From: Maricaulis virginensis
Lineage (GTDB): Bacteria; Pseudomonadota; Alphaproteobacteria; Caulobacterales; Maricaulaceae
Direction of reading: 5' to 3'
Length of the DNA: 64,000 nt
NCBI RefSeq assembly: GCF_027922185.1
Contig: NZ_BSFE01000005.1
Coordinates: 226,445-290,444 of the forward strand
Below are positions 25,198-33,502 of this stretch, piece by piece. The notes beneath the pieces are model-generated. The model was not told the DNA's origin. It did not search any database and was given only the letters and a program-made list of their open reading frames with translations. The position numbers and the translations under genes were made by a program. Numbering within the stretch: position 1 is the first letter of the stretch; each line of letters starts with the position of its first letter.

Positions 25198-26718
25198 ATG
25201 ACCGCCAAGCCGCACGCCGCGCTGACGCCCAATAGCTGGGCGTTCGAGAATGAAGCCCTGATCAAGCCGACGGGCTTTCGCGAATACGATGCGCGCTGGT
25301 GGTTCGGCCATCCCGGTTCCGACCAGGCACCCGATCTAAATCTCTATGGCGTCCAGACGCTGGGGATGGGGCTGGGCACGCTGATCCACGAACTCGGTGT
25401 CACGCCGAAGATCGTTGTCGGCCATGATTTCCGCTCCTACTCGCTGAGCGTGAAACAGGCGCTGGAAGTCGGCCTGATGGCGGCCGGGGTCGAGGTGCAC
25501 GATATCGGCCTCGCCCTGTCGCCGGTGGCCTATTTCGCCCAGTTCGATCTGGACATTCCGTGCGTCGCAATGGTCACGGCGAGCCATAATTCCAACGGCT
25601 GGACCGGTGTGAAGATGGGCGCCCAGCGACCGCTCACCTTCGGTCCGGACGAGATGAGCCGGCTGAAGGAAATCGTGCTCAATGGCGATGCGAAGACGCG
25701 CGCCGGAGGCGGTTATGTCCGCCAGGCGGGTGTTGCCGAACGCTATCTGGCCGATGTTGCCGAAGGCGTCTCGCTGAGCCGTCCGGTCAAGGTTGTTGCC
25801 GCCTGCGGCAATGGCACGGCCGGCGCTTTCGCGCCGCAGGCCCTGCGCGCGATGGGTGCCGAGGTAATCGAGATGGACTGCGAGCTCGACCACACCTTCC
25901 CGCGCTACAATCCCAACCCGGAAGACATGAAGATGCTGCACGCCATGCGCGATGCGGTGCTGGAACATGGCGCCGATGTCGGGCTGGGTTTCGATGGCGA
26001 CGGCGATCGCTGCGGCGTGATCGACAATGAGGGCGAGGAGATCTTCGCCGACAAGATCGGCCTGATGCTGGCGCGCGACCTGGCGCCGCTGCATCCCGGC
26101 TCGACCTTTGTGGTCGATGTGAAATCGACGGGCCTCTTCACCATCGATCCGGTGCTCAAGGAACACGGCTGCAAGACCGATTACTTCAAGACCGGCCACT
26201 CCTACATCAAGCGCCGCTCTAAGGAGCTCGGCGCACTGGCCGGGTTCGAGAAGTCCGGACACTTCTTCCTGCAGCCGCCGATCGGCCGCGGGTATGACGA
26301 CGGCCTGGTCGCGGCGCGCGCCGTGCTGCAGATGCTCGACCGCAATCCGGACCGGTCGATGGCCGATCTGCGCCGGGCCCTGCCCGTCAGCTATGGCTCG
26401 CCGACCATGTCGCCGGCCTGCGATGACGAGAAGAAATACGATGTCGTCGCACGCATCGTGAAGGTCTTCGAGGACAAGAAGGCCGCGGGCGAACAGGTGG
26501 CCGGCCGCGCGATTGCCGATATCAACACCGTCAATGGCGTGCGCTTCTCGCTGGCCGATGGTGCCTGGGGCCTGGTGCGCGCCTCGTCGAACACGCCGAA
26601 CCTGGTGGTGGTGATCGAAAGCCCGAACTCGAAAGAGGATGTGGCGGCGATCTTCGCCGGGATCGAAGGCGTGCTGGCGCAATTCCCCGAAGTCGGCGCC
26701 TTCGACCAGACGCTCTAG
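25198..26718 (+). CDS. manB: Phosphomannomutase/phosphoglucomutase
   Basis: 506-residue alpha-D-phosphohexomutase. The phosphoserine loop MVTASHNSNGWTGVKMG is near residue 125, the metal-binding loop GLGFDGDGDRCGVID near residue 262, the sugar-specificity loop GFEKSGHFF near residue 358, and the phosphate loop RASSNTPNLVVVIES near the end. It would interconvert mannose-6- and mannose-1-phosphate (or the glucose equivalents) for nucleotide-sugar synthesis. A GDP-mannose pyrophosphorylase is not in the window. It lies 29 bases after ugd and converges on rfbD with a 4-base overlap. Confidence 0.88.
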   Translation: MTAKPHAALTPNSWAFENEALIKPTGFREYDARWWFGHPGSDQAPDLNLYGVQTLGMGLGTLIHELGVTPKIVVGHDFRSYSLSVKQALEVGLMAAGVEVHDIGLALSPVAYFAQFDLDIPCVAMVTASHNSNGWTGVKMGAQRPLTFGPDEMSRLKEIVLNGDAKTRAGGGYVRQAGVAERYLADVAEGVSLSRPVKVVAACGNGTAGAFAPQALRAMGAEVIEMDCELDHTFPRYNPNPEDMKMLHAMRDAVLEHGADVGLGFDGDGDRCGVIDNEGEEIFADKIGLMLARDLAPLHPGSTFVVDVKSTGLFTIDPVLKEHGCKTDYFKTGHSYIKRRSKELGALAGFEKSGHFFLQPPIGRGYDDGLVAARAVLQMLDRNPDRSMADLRRALPVSYGSPTMSPACDDEKKYDVVARIVKVFEDKKAAGEQVAGRAIADINTVNGVRFSLADGAWGLVRASSNTPNLVVVIESPNSKEDVAAIFAGIEGVLAQFPEVGAFDQTL

Positions 26719-27593
26719 CTGTAGCGCGCGTCGATCACGGCGTGCAGTCCGGCGTGCCAGTCACCCGGGCCGACATGCCAGACGCGCTGGAGACGCGAGG
26801 CGTCGAGCCTTGTGTCGAGCGGGCGCTCGGCCGGTTGCGGCCAGTCGCTGGAGGCGATTTCCGTGATATCCGCGGGGGCCGGCAGGCGGTCACCGGCCAG
26901 GGCGGCGGCGGCGCGGGCGAAGTCGGCCCAGTTGACGTGACGTCCGCCGCAATAATGGAACACGCCGGCCGTACCCTCATGCGCTGACGGGTGCGCGTGC
27001 GACAGTTTCAGAAGATCGCGCGCCAGATCGCCGGCCCAGGTGGGGGCGGAATACTGGTCGGCGACGATCTTCACCGGCTGGCCCTGTTCGAGCCGGCCGA
27101 GAATCGCCTTCAGGAAGGATCCGCCTTCTGCGTCGAACAGCCAGGCGACCCGCAGCGTCACCGCGTCGGGATGGGCCTCGGCCAGCGCGCGTTCGCCGGC
27201 CAGCTTGCTCTCGCCATAGACGTTGAGCGGCCGGGTGGTTGCCGTCTCGTCGAGCGGGGCGGGCGCCTTGCCGTCGAAGACATAGTCGGTGGAGATGTGG
27301 AAGAAGGGCAGTTCGCGTTCGGCTGCGGCGGCGCCCAGGCGGGCAACGGCCTCGCAGTTGAGCGCCATGGCGCCGTCGCGCGCGGTTTCCGCACCGTTCA
27401 CATCGGTCCAGGCCGAGGCATTGATCACGGCACGCGGCGCGACATCGTCGAACAGGGCGCCGGCATCGCCGGTCAGGGCGTCGAACCGGTCGCGCCCCGC
27501 TGTCACGACATCGCCGCCGCCGGCCCCGGCCAGGGCGCGGGCCAGCTGGCCGCTGGCGCCGATCACCAGGACAGGGCGCGACGCCTGTGTCAT
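26715..27593 (-). CDS. rfbD: dTDP-4-dehydrorhamnose reductase
   Basis: 292-residue short-chain reductase catalysing the last step of dTDP-L-rhamnose synthesis. It has the Rossmann motif GASGQLARAL (residues 12-21), NASAWTDVNGAE, the STDYVFDG strand, and the YGESKLAGE catalytic Tyr-Lys. The start MTQASRPV overlaps the rfbB stop by ATGA, as is typical of these operons. It is the last gene of a minus-strand cluster that starts at 31472. rfbA, the glucose-1-phosphate thymidylyltransferase, is not in the window. Confidence 0.92.
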   Translation of the reverse strand: MTQASRPVLVIGASGQLARALAGAGGGDVVTAGRDRFDALTGDAGALFDDVAPRAVINASAWTDVNGAETARDGAMALNCEAVARLGAAAAERELPFFHISTDYVFDGKAPAPLDETATTRPLNVYGESKLAGERALAEAHPDAVTLRVAWLFDAEGGSFLKAILGRLEQGQPVKIVADQYSAPTWAGDLARDLLKLSHAHPSAHEGTAGVFHYCGGRHVNWADFARAAAALAGDRLPAPADITEIASSDWPQPAERPLDTRLDASRLQRVWHVGPGDWHAGLHAVIDARYS

Positions 27594-28642
27594 GCCGGCA
27601 GGCCGAGGCGTTCCTGGCGGTAGACGCCCTCCTGGATCGGCCGCCACCAGGCCTCGTGGTCCAGATACCAGTCGACGGTCTGTGCCAGCCCGGTCTCGAA
27701 ATCGAGCGAGGGCGACCAGCCCAGCTCGTCCTGCAGTCTGGAACTGTCGATGGCGTAGCGGGCGTCATGGCCCGGGCGGTCGGTGACGAAGCGGATCAGT
27801 TCGCGGCGCGAGACCCCGCCGGGGCGGCGGTCGTCGACGATGTCGCAGATCGCCTGCACCACATCCAGATTGGTGCGTTCGGCATTGCCGCCGATGCAAT
27901 AGGTCTCGCCGGCGCGGCCACGCTCGACAATGTCGATCAGGGCGCGGGCGTGATCGTCGACGAACAGCCAGTCGCGCACATTCGATCCGTCGCCATAGAC
28001 CGGCAGGTCCTTGCCGGCGAGCGCATTGAGGATCATCAGCGGGATCAGCTTTTCCGGGAATTGCCGCGGCCCGTAATTGTTCGAGCAGTTCGACACCAGG
28101 ATGTTCAGCCCGTAGGTGCGGCCCCAGGCGCGGGCGAGATGGTCGGACGCGGCCTTGGACGCCGAATAGGGCGAGGACGGATCATAGGCGGTCGTCTCGC
28201 AGAACAGGCCCTCGGCGCCGAGCGAGCCGAACACCTCGTCGGTCGAGACATGCAGGAAGCGGAAGGCCCCGGCCTTGTCCGCCGGCAGGCTGTCGCGCCA
28301 GGCGCGGGCGGCTTCCAGCAGGGTGAACGTGCCCATCACATTCGTGTCGACGAAAATGCCGGCGCCGGTGATCGAACGGTCGACATGGCTTTCCGCCGCC
28401 AGGTGCATCACGGCATCCGGGCGCGCCGTCTCGAAAGCCGCCTTCACGGCCCCGGCGTCGCGGATATCGGCCTTCACCAGCGTATAGCGCTCGTGCCCGT
28501 CCAGCGCGGCCAGCGAGGCCGGCGCGGCGGCATAGGTCAGCACGTCCAGATTGGTGACCGTCCAGCCCTGATCCACCAGGCGCAGGCACAGGGCCGATCC
28601 GATGAAACCGGCGCCGCCGGTGACGAGTACGCGTTTGCTCAT
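27590..28642 (-). CDS. rfbB: dTDP-glucose 4,6-dehydratase
   Basis: 350-residue extended SDR enzyme converting dTDP-glucose to dTDP-4-keto-6-deoxyglucose. Motifs are VTGGAGFIGSALCLRLV, HLAAESHVDRSI, STDEVFGSL (catalytic Asp-Glu pair), YSASKAASD, and NNYGPRQFPEKLIP. Starts at MSKRVLV, with ATGA overlap to rfbC upstream. Full length and complete. Confidence 0.94.
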   Translation of the reverse strand: MSKRVLVTGGAGFIGSALCLRLVDQGWTVTNLDVLTYAAAPASLAALDGHERYTLVKADIRDAGAVKAAFETARPDAVMHLAAESHVDRSITGAGIFVDTNVMGTFTLLEAARAWRDSLPADKAGAFRFLHVSTDEVFGSLGAEGLFCETTAYDPSSPYSASKAASDHLARAWGRTYGLNILVSNCSNNYGPRQFPEKLIPLMILNALAGKDLPVYGDGSNVRDWLFVDDHARALIDIVERGRAGETYCIGGNAERTNLDVVQAICDIVDDRRPGGVSRRELIRFVTDRPGHDARYAIDSSRLQDELGWSPSLDFETGLAQTVDWYLDHEAWWRPIQEGVYRQERLGLPA

Positions 28643-29220
28643 GTCTGCTCCCATCCCTGCGGGAAAATACGGCCATTGCGGGCCTGATGCTCGGCCAGGC
28701 GCGGTGCCTGCGCGTCCTTACCAGACAGCACCGGGTCTTGCACGCCCCAGTCGATGCCCAGATCCGGGTCGTCCCAGGCGATCGAACCGTCGTGTTCGGC
28801 CGAATAGTATCCGGTCACCTTGTAGAGCATGTGCACATCCGGCGTGCGGGTGACGAAACCGTGCAGGAAGCCCGGCGGCACCCACAGCTGAACCCCGGTC
28901 TCGCGCGAGAGTTCCACGGCAAGGTGCTGTCCGTATGTGGCCGAGCCTTCGCGGATATCGACGATGATATCGGTCACCGCGCCGGTGATCACCGAGACCA
29001 GCTTGCCCTGCGCCATCGGCGGGGCCTGGTAGTGCAGGCCGCGCAGCGTGCCGGGCCGGGCGGTGAAGGAGAGGTTGTCCTGCACGAAGCGCACATCCAG
29101 CCCGGCCTCGTCGGCCAGCCGCCGCGCATTCCAGTGCTCGCAGAACCAGCCCCGGTCGTCGCCGAAGCGGGGCGGGGTGAACAGGAGCGGGCCGTCAATG
29201 GCGAAGCGTTCGATCTGCAT
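28639..29220 (-). CDS. rfbC: dTDP-4-dehydrorhamnose 3,5-epimerase
   Basis: 193-residue cupin epimerase, second-last step to dTDP-L-rhamnose. It shows RFGDDRGWFCEHWN, the catalytic His in LRGLHYQAPPMAQGKLV, VPPGFLHGFVT, and the tyrosine segment YKVTGYYS. The ATG at 29220 matches the family start (MQIERFAIDGPLLFTP). It lies 23 bases after the TPR-sulfotransferase gene, linking rhamnose synthesis and sulfation on one transcript. Confidence 0.93.
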   Translation of the reverse strand: MQIERFAIDGPLLFTPPRFGDDRGWFCEHWNARRLADEAGLDVRFVQDNLSFTARPGTLRGLHYQAPPMAQGKLVSVITGAVTDIIVDIREGSATYGQHLAVELSRETGVQLWVPPGFLHGFVTRTPDVHMLYKVTGYYSAEHDGSIAWDDPDLGIDWGVQDPVLSGKDAQAPRLAEHQARNGRIFPQGWEQT

Positions 29221-29243
29221 GGTGTTCCGGTGATTGGAGGGTG

Positions 29244-31472
29244 TCAGTCGGCATCGATCGGTCCATAGCCCAGCTTCTCGCGCCAGGGCTGCAGGATCGG
29301 GATGATCGGCTCGAGATGTTCGCGATACCGGCGCCAGCGCGCCCGGGACGTGGTATAGAGCGGCTGTATGACCTGTGTCGCACTCGGCGTGTTGATCCGG
29401 CCCCGGCTGCGGGCGGTCTCGATATAGTTCGTGACGCGCTCGTCCCACGGAATGCCGAGACGGTCGAGCACAGGGCGGACCTGGCTTTCATGATCCTCGA
29501 TCAGGCGTTCGTACTGCACGACGACCGGGTCGATGCCCAGAATGTCCACGGCCCTGAACCACAGCCTCATGACACGATCATAGAGCCGGGCCGCCATGAC
29601 GATGTCCGTGAAATGCATCATGGGCGGGTTCAGATCGAAGTCCTGCATGAAGCAGGACAGGACCGAATCCAGCGGATCGCGCTGGGCGAAGATGAATTTG
29701 CCGTTCGGGAACATGTATTTCAGGTGGTTGGCATAGGCGAGATTGAGCGGGAGCTTGTCGATATTCACCCGCTTCTCGCCGGGCGCGTATTCGGACAGGG
29801 ATTCCATCTGCCTGAAATAGATGTCGCGAAGCATCGCCCGTTCAGAGCCGAAGAAACTTGCAGCCACGTCCCGGCGGTTGGTCTGTGAGGGCAGGCCGTT
29901 GCGGCGGGCCTGTTCGGGGAATACGTGGGCCAGAAGCGGCTTTTCCTCGAACACTTCGACATCGGGATGCGAGCGCAGGATTGTGTCGAGCAGGGTCGTG
30001 CCGGACCGCGGGAAGCCGACAATGAAGCCCATCACCGGGGCATCGGCGGGTTCGTCCCAGGAGCGGGCATGGATGGAATCGTCCGCGGATACCCGGTCCA
30101 GCCACTCGCTGCAGATATCGAGGCGGTGGGTATAGTCTTCGGCGCGAACGACGCCGCGGCCGCGCTCGAAATCAGCTGCCAGGCGGTTGCCGTGTGTGAA
30201 GGCGTGGAAGGCCTCGTCATGGCGGCCGAGCTTGTCGCAGACCCGGCCGAGGGTCATGGCGATGTGGCGGTTGATGTTGTCCGAGGCCTTCGGATCGTAA
30301 TGCGGGATAAGACGGTCATAGGCGTCCTGGTGCCGGTTCCGGCGCGTTTCCAGTCGCGCAATCACGTGGGCACTGCGCCGCTCGGCCAGGGACACGCCGC
30401 GTGCTTCCGCTTCGGCAACGAGGCTCTCCATCGCGTCGGAATCGTTGAGCGTGTCGAAGAATGACAGGGCGGCCTGATAGGGATGCTCGCTGTCTGGCGC
30501 CAGTTCGATCGCCTTCATGAAGGCCTCGCGAGCCTCGTCGTCACGCCGGCTGGCCGACAGGGCGCCGCCCAGACCGGTGTAGACACCGGGATCGTCGGGG
30601 AAGGCCTTGACGCCGTCCCGGCCGAACTGGATGGCGTCCGCATATGCGCCGCCAAGAACGGCCATCTCGGCACCGCGACGGTAGAGGCGGGCATCGGGCC
30701 CAAGGCGGCGCAACCCGGCACGTACCGCATAGAGCGCAGCGTCGGTCTCGCCCATTGCACGATAGGTGTTGGCCTGGGTTGTCACCATGTCGACCGAGCC
30801 GGGCTCCAGCGCCATGATGTGATGCATGCACGCTTCGGCTTCGTGCAGACGCGACTGTGACATCATGACATTGTAGAGATGCAGCCAGGGGCGAGGGACG
30901 GCGGGGGCCTGCTGTGTCAGCAGGTTCGCGCGCTGCTCAAGTTCCTGCGAATTGTGTGCGGCGGCCAGCGTGTCGAGCTGTTGCATCCGGTCTCTGGGTA
31001 CGGATTTGAGTGGCGCAACCGCACGGGCCGGTTCGATTTTCTCGCGCTTGAAACGGGTCAGCGCGTCATTCAGCTTGGGTGTTGCCCCCAGCAGCTGGAT
31101 GCCGTCCAGCACGGCCCGGTGAGCCTCGCCCTTTCGGCCCAGCCGGTGAAGCGCCGTGATGCGGCTGATCCGGAACTGCTCATTCTTCGGCTGGAAGAGG
31201 ATCGCCGTCTGGAACAATATCGCCGAGGCCTTGACGGCCTGCGGGTTATTGGTGTGCAGCAATGCGACGCCGAGATTATGCAGCGCAAACGCGTTGCGTG
31301 GCGAGAGGGCGAGTGCGGTGCGGAAGGACGAGATGGCGCCTTTCAGATTGTTGCCGCTGAGATGTTGAAGCCCGGCCCTGATGTGGCCGACAGCCTCCTC
31401 GTCGGGCGAGGTCTGCTTGAGGAAGGCAGCCTGAGACGCTTTTTGGGCCTTGCCGGGAATTTCGAACACCAT
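29244..31472 (-). CDS. TPR-domain sulfotransferase
   Basis: 742 residues, no signal peptide, probably cytoplasmic. The N-terminal ~460 residues form TPR-like helical repeats (for example AISSFRTALALSPRNAFALH and EAREAFMKAIELAPDSEHPY). From about residue 482 a sulfotransferase domain follows, with the PAPS loop FIVGFPRSGTTLLDTILRSH, FEEKPLLAHVF, DKLPLNLAYANHL and the 3'-phosphate segment IFAQRDPLDSVLSCFMQDF. TPR-sulfotransferase fusions are known in bacteria and resemble tyrosylprotein sulfotransferases, so a protein acceptor is possible; a glycan is equally so. It heads the rfbCBD cluster. Confidence 0.85.
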   Translation of the reverse strand: MVFEIPGKAQKASQAAFLKQTSPDEEAVGHIRAGLQHLSGNNLKGAISSFRTALALSPRNAFALHNLGVALLHTNNPQAVKASAILFQTAILFQPKNEQFRISRITALHRLGRKGEAHRAVLDGIQLLGATPKLNDALTRFKREKIEPARAVAPLKSVPRDRMQQLDTLAAAHNSQELEQRANLLTQQAPAVPRPWLHLYNVMMSQSRLHEAEACMHHIMALEPGSVDMVTTQANTYRAMGETDAALYAVRAGLRRLGPDARLYRRGAEMAVLGGAYADAIQFGRDGVKAFPDDPGVYTGLGGALSASRRDDEAREAFMKAIELAPDSEHPYQAALSFFDTLNDSDAMESLVAEAEARGVSLAERRSAHVIARLETRRNRHQDAYDRLIPHYDPKASDNINRHIAMTLGRVCDKLGRHDEAFHAFTHGNRLAADFERGRGVVRAEDYTHRLDICSEWLDRVSADDSIHARSWDEPADAPVMGFIVGFPRSGTTLLDTILRSHPDVEVFEEKPLLAHVFPEQARRNGLPSQTNRRDVAASFFGSERAMLRDIYFRQMESLSEYAPGEKRVNIDKLPLNLAYANHLKYMFPNGKFIFAQRDPLDSVLSCFMQDFDLNPPMMHFTDIVMAARLYDRVMRLWFRAVDILGIDPVVVQYERLIEDHESQVRPVLDRLGIPWDERVTNYIETARSRGRINTPSATQVIQPLYTTSRARWRRYREHLEPIIPILQPWREKLGYGPIDAD

Positions 31473-31906
31473 TGCGTAGACTCCGCTGGAACACAGGTTC
31501 GATACCCATCCCCCGGGGAGGCGTCAAACATGCCCGGCTGCAGGAAAGCGTTTCGCGTCTCTCCTGCCGGATGTGGCTGTGCGCCACGGCTCTGCGGCAA
31601 TTAACCACGCGGCATGTTTAACAGCTGCATTTCACCATTATCGGTCAAACCGTTGCAGGAAGGTGACAATGTGGCGCTTTTGGGGCGTCATCCCCGTGCG
31701 GGCGGCGTGCCGAGCCCCACTTTTTGGCTTGACCTGCGCTTGCCGACTGACTTAACTCCACCTTGTTCGGCGCTCTAGTGACTGAGGGGGCGTCTCCGCG
31801 GGTGCGTTTGGGACTGCGTTTCTAGCCTCATTCGTGTCCGCAATTCCTGGCAGCCATAGGCGCTGAACAGCCATGGCTAGAAATTTGTAGATGGGGGAAC
31901 CCAGAA
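31473..31906. promoter_or_regulatory. 434-base divergent intergenic region with a likely promoter for the acidic exported protein
   Basis: No gene is supported. TTGACC (31729-31734) and TTAACT (31752-31757), 17 bases apart, form a plausible sigma70-type promoter that would leave a leader of about 140 bases before ATG 31907. Two TTAAC-type half-sites (TTAACC near 31611 and TTTAAC near 31627) resemble CtrA half-sites, but their spacing is not the standard one. The leader is unusually long and GC-poorer than the surroundings. Confidence 0.45.
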
Positions 31907-33307
31907 ATGAAAATGACTAAGCTTCTTGTAGGTGCCGCTACGGCTGCTCTGCTCGCCGGCTCGGCGAGCGCCTACGACCTGGTCGCCGCGAACACCGGCG
32001 TTGCTTCGACGTCCACCTCGGGCTTCGAAGTTGAGGCCGCTGTCTCGCTCGCTGCCGAGCTGGACTTTGCAGCCGGCGCCCACAACGGCGACTTCGAGTT
32101 CTACATCGACCAGCAAACCGCCGGTACGTTCACGACGGACGACGTTCTGCTGACCGTCACCCTGACGAACGGCACGTTCGACCAGGCTGTGACCGTTGCC
32201 AACATCGACGCGGCCTGCGCTTCCGGCGCTTCCGTGTCGACGGGCGGCGCGGCTGGTTCGTCCTCGGTGGTTTTCCTCGTCTCCGGCATCGACGGTTGTG
32301 ACGGCTCCGCTGCTGGTTTCCTTACCGGCGACGACTTCGGCTTCTCTCTGCCGATCGATCTGACCGGTGCTGGCGATCTGGGCATCTCCACCAACATGGT
32401 CACCGACTCCGGCTCCACCCCGGTTGACGGCGGCACGGCGACGCTCGGCTTCGTGTCCCTGGACGACGCCTATGACGTCAACATCCTGGCGTCCGGCACC
32501 GACTCGATCGCCGACCTGGATGCCAACCCGATCTACACCTCTTTCGACGGTGCAGGCGGCAACGGCATCATCGGTACGCTCGAGCTGGATTGTAACACGG
32601 CGATCGACATCGACCTGAACGGCACGGCTGTCGATTGTAACACCGACATCAACGCCATCACCGCGACCCTGTCCGGCGATGTGTCGGCCTTCACGGCTGG
32701 CGTCGACGTCGCTACCGTGATCGGCACGAACAATGTTGCTGAAGACGAGTCGACCGCTGACCTGTCTGGCCTTCTGGCTTCTGCCGGTTTCGGCCCGACC
32801 AACATCGAGCTGAACGAAGACGGCGACGTCATCAACCCGTCCGACTACACGCTCTCCGTGTCTGTCGACCTGGTTGCGGGCTTCATTGACGAGTCGGCCT
32901 TCAACGGCACGCTCGACTCCGTCGTTCGCGAAGGCACGACTGTTGTGGTTCCGTGGTTCGCTTCGGCTGCTATCGCTGCCGCGAACAACTCCACCAACGT
33001 GTTCCGCATCAGCAACATCTCCAGCGCCGACGCTCGCGTCTTCGTTGAAGTGCTGACGGCTTCGGACGGCACCTTCGTCGATCCGGGCATCGTGGAAACC
33101 GGTTCGCCGCTCTCCGCGAACGGTGAAATGGTCATGACGTCCGGCACCATCACCACGCTGCTGGCTGATGATCCGGGCCGCGCCGACCTGCGCATCACGA
33201 TCGAGCAGACGGAAGACAACCTGACCTTCCGCCGCTTCGTGACGGCTCCGGACGGCTCGCTGACCGAAATGACGGTCGGTACGGTCGACCAGGACCTGGA
33301 CGGCTAA
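31907..33307 (+). CDS. Acidic, lysine-free exported protein, S-layer-like composition
   Basis: 466 residues. The signal peptide (MKMTKLLVGAATAALLAGSASA|YD) is followed by a mature chain of about 444 residues with no lysine, only seven arginines, and abundant Asp, Thr, Ser, Ala, Gly and Val. It is predicted mostly beta. Four cysteines (DAACAS, DGCDG, LDCNT, VDCNT) could form two disulfides, so it probably works outside the cytoplasm. I recognise no named domain. The composition recalls bacterial S-layer and other secreted surface proteins. Codon use is strongly restricted, as in the TonB receptor gene, indicating high expression. GGGGGA 8 bases before the ATG supports the start; a strong terminator follows. 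Its position 195 bases before gspE makes it a candidate T2SS substrate (inference). Confidence 0.75.
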   Translation: MKMTKLLVGAATAALLAGSASAYDLVAANTGVASTSTSGFEVEAAVSLAAELDFAAGAHNGDFEFYIDQQTAGTFTTDDVLLTVTLTNGTFDQAVTVANIDAACASGASVSTGGAAGSSSVVFLVSGIDGCDGSAAGFLTGDDFGFSLPIDLTGAGDLGISTNMVTDSGSTPVDGGTATLGFVSLDDAYDVNILASGTDSIADLDANPIYTSFDGAGGNGIIGTLELDCNTAIDIDLNGTAVDCNTDINAITATLSGDVSAFTAGVDVATVIGTNNVAEDESTADLSGLLASAGFGPTNIELNEDGDVINPSDYTLSVSVDLVAGFIDESAFNGTLDSVVREGTTVVVPWFASAAIAAANNSTNVFRISNISSADARVFVEVLTASDGTFVDPGIVETGSPLSANGEMVMTSGTITTLLADDPGRADLRITIEQTEDNLTFRRFVTAPDGSLTEMTVGTVDQDLDG

Positions 33308-33331
33308 TCCGTCTCGGTTTCGAGAATCGGG

Positions 33332-33362
33332 AAAGGGCGGCTTCGGCCGCCCTTTCTTTTTG
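33332..33362 (+). terminator. Rho-independent terminator after the acidic exported protein
   Basis: AAAGGGCGG-CTTCG-GCCGCCCTTT forms a strong UUCG-type hairpin followed by CTTTTTG. It separates the highly expressed gene from the gsp operon. Confidence 0.92.
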
Positions 33363-33502
33363 TCCGGATGCCGGCGGCTGCGGCCGTTGCCCGGACAGAC
33401 CTGCCGGTCCTGCTGAAGCGGAACACTGTTTCTTTGCAACGTTCTCGTCTAGGCTCGCCGCCCTGAGGCGAGGGCGTAGCCGGCAACAAGGGCAGGACGT
33501 TC

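Noticed and set aside
31611..31632. TTAA pair as a full CtrA site
   Set aside because: The spacing between the two TTAA elements is 13, not the standard 7, so I mention it only as possible half-sites.
31877..33439. 520-codon minus-strand frame opposite the acidic protein
   Set aside because: It is a shadow frame produced by the restricted codons of the plus-strand gene and has no start signal or domain.
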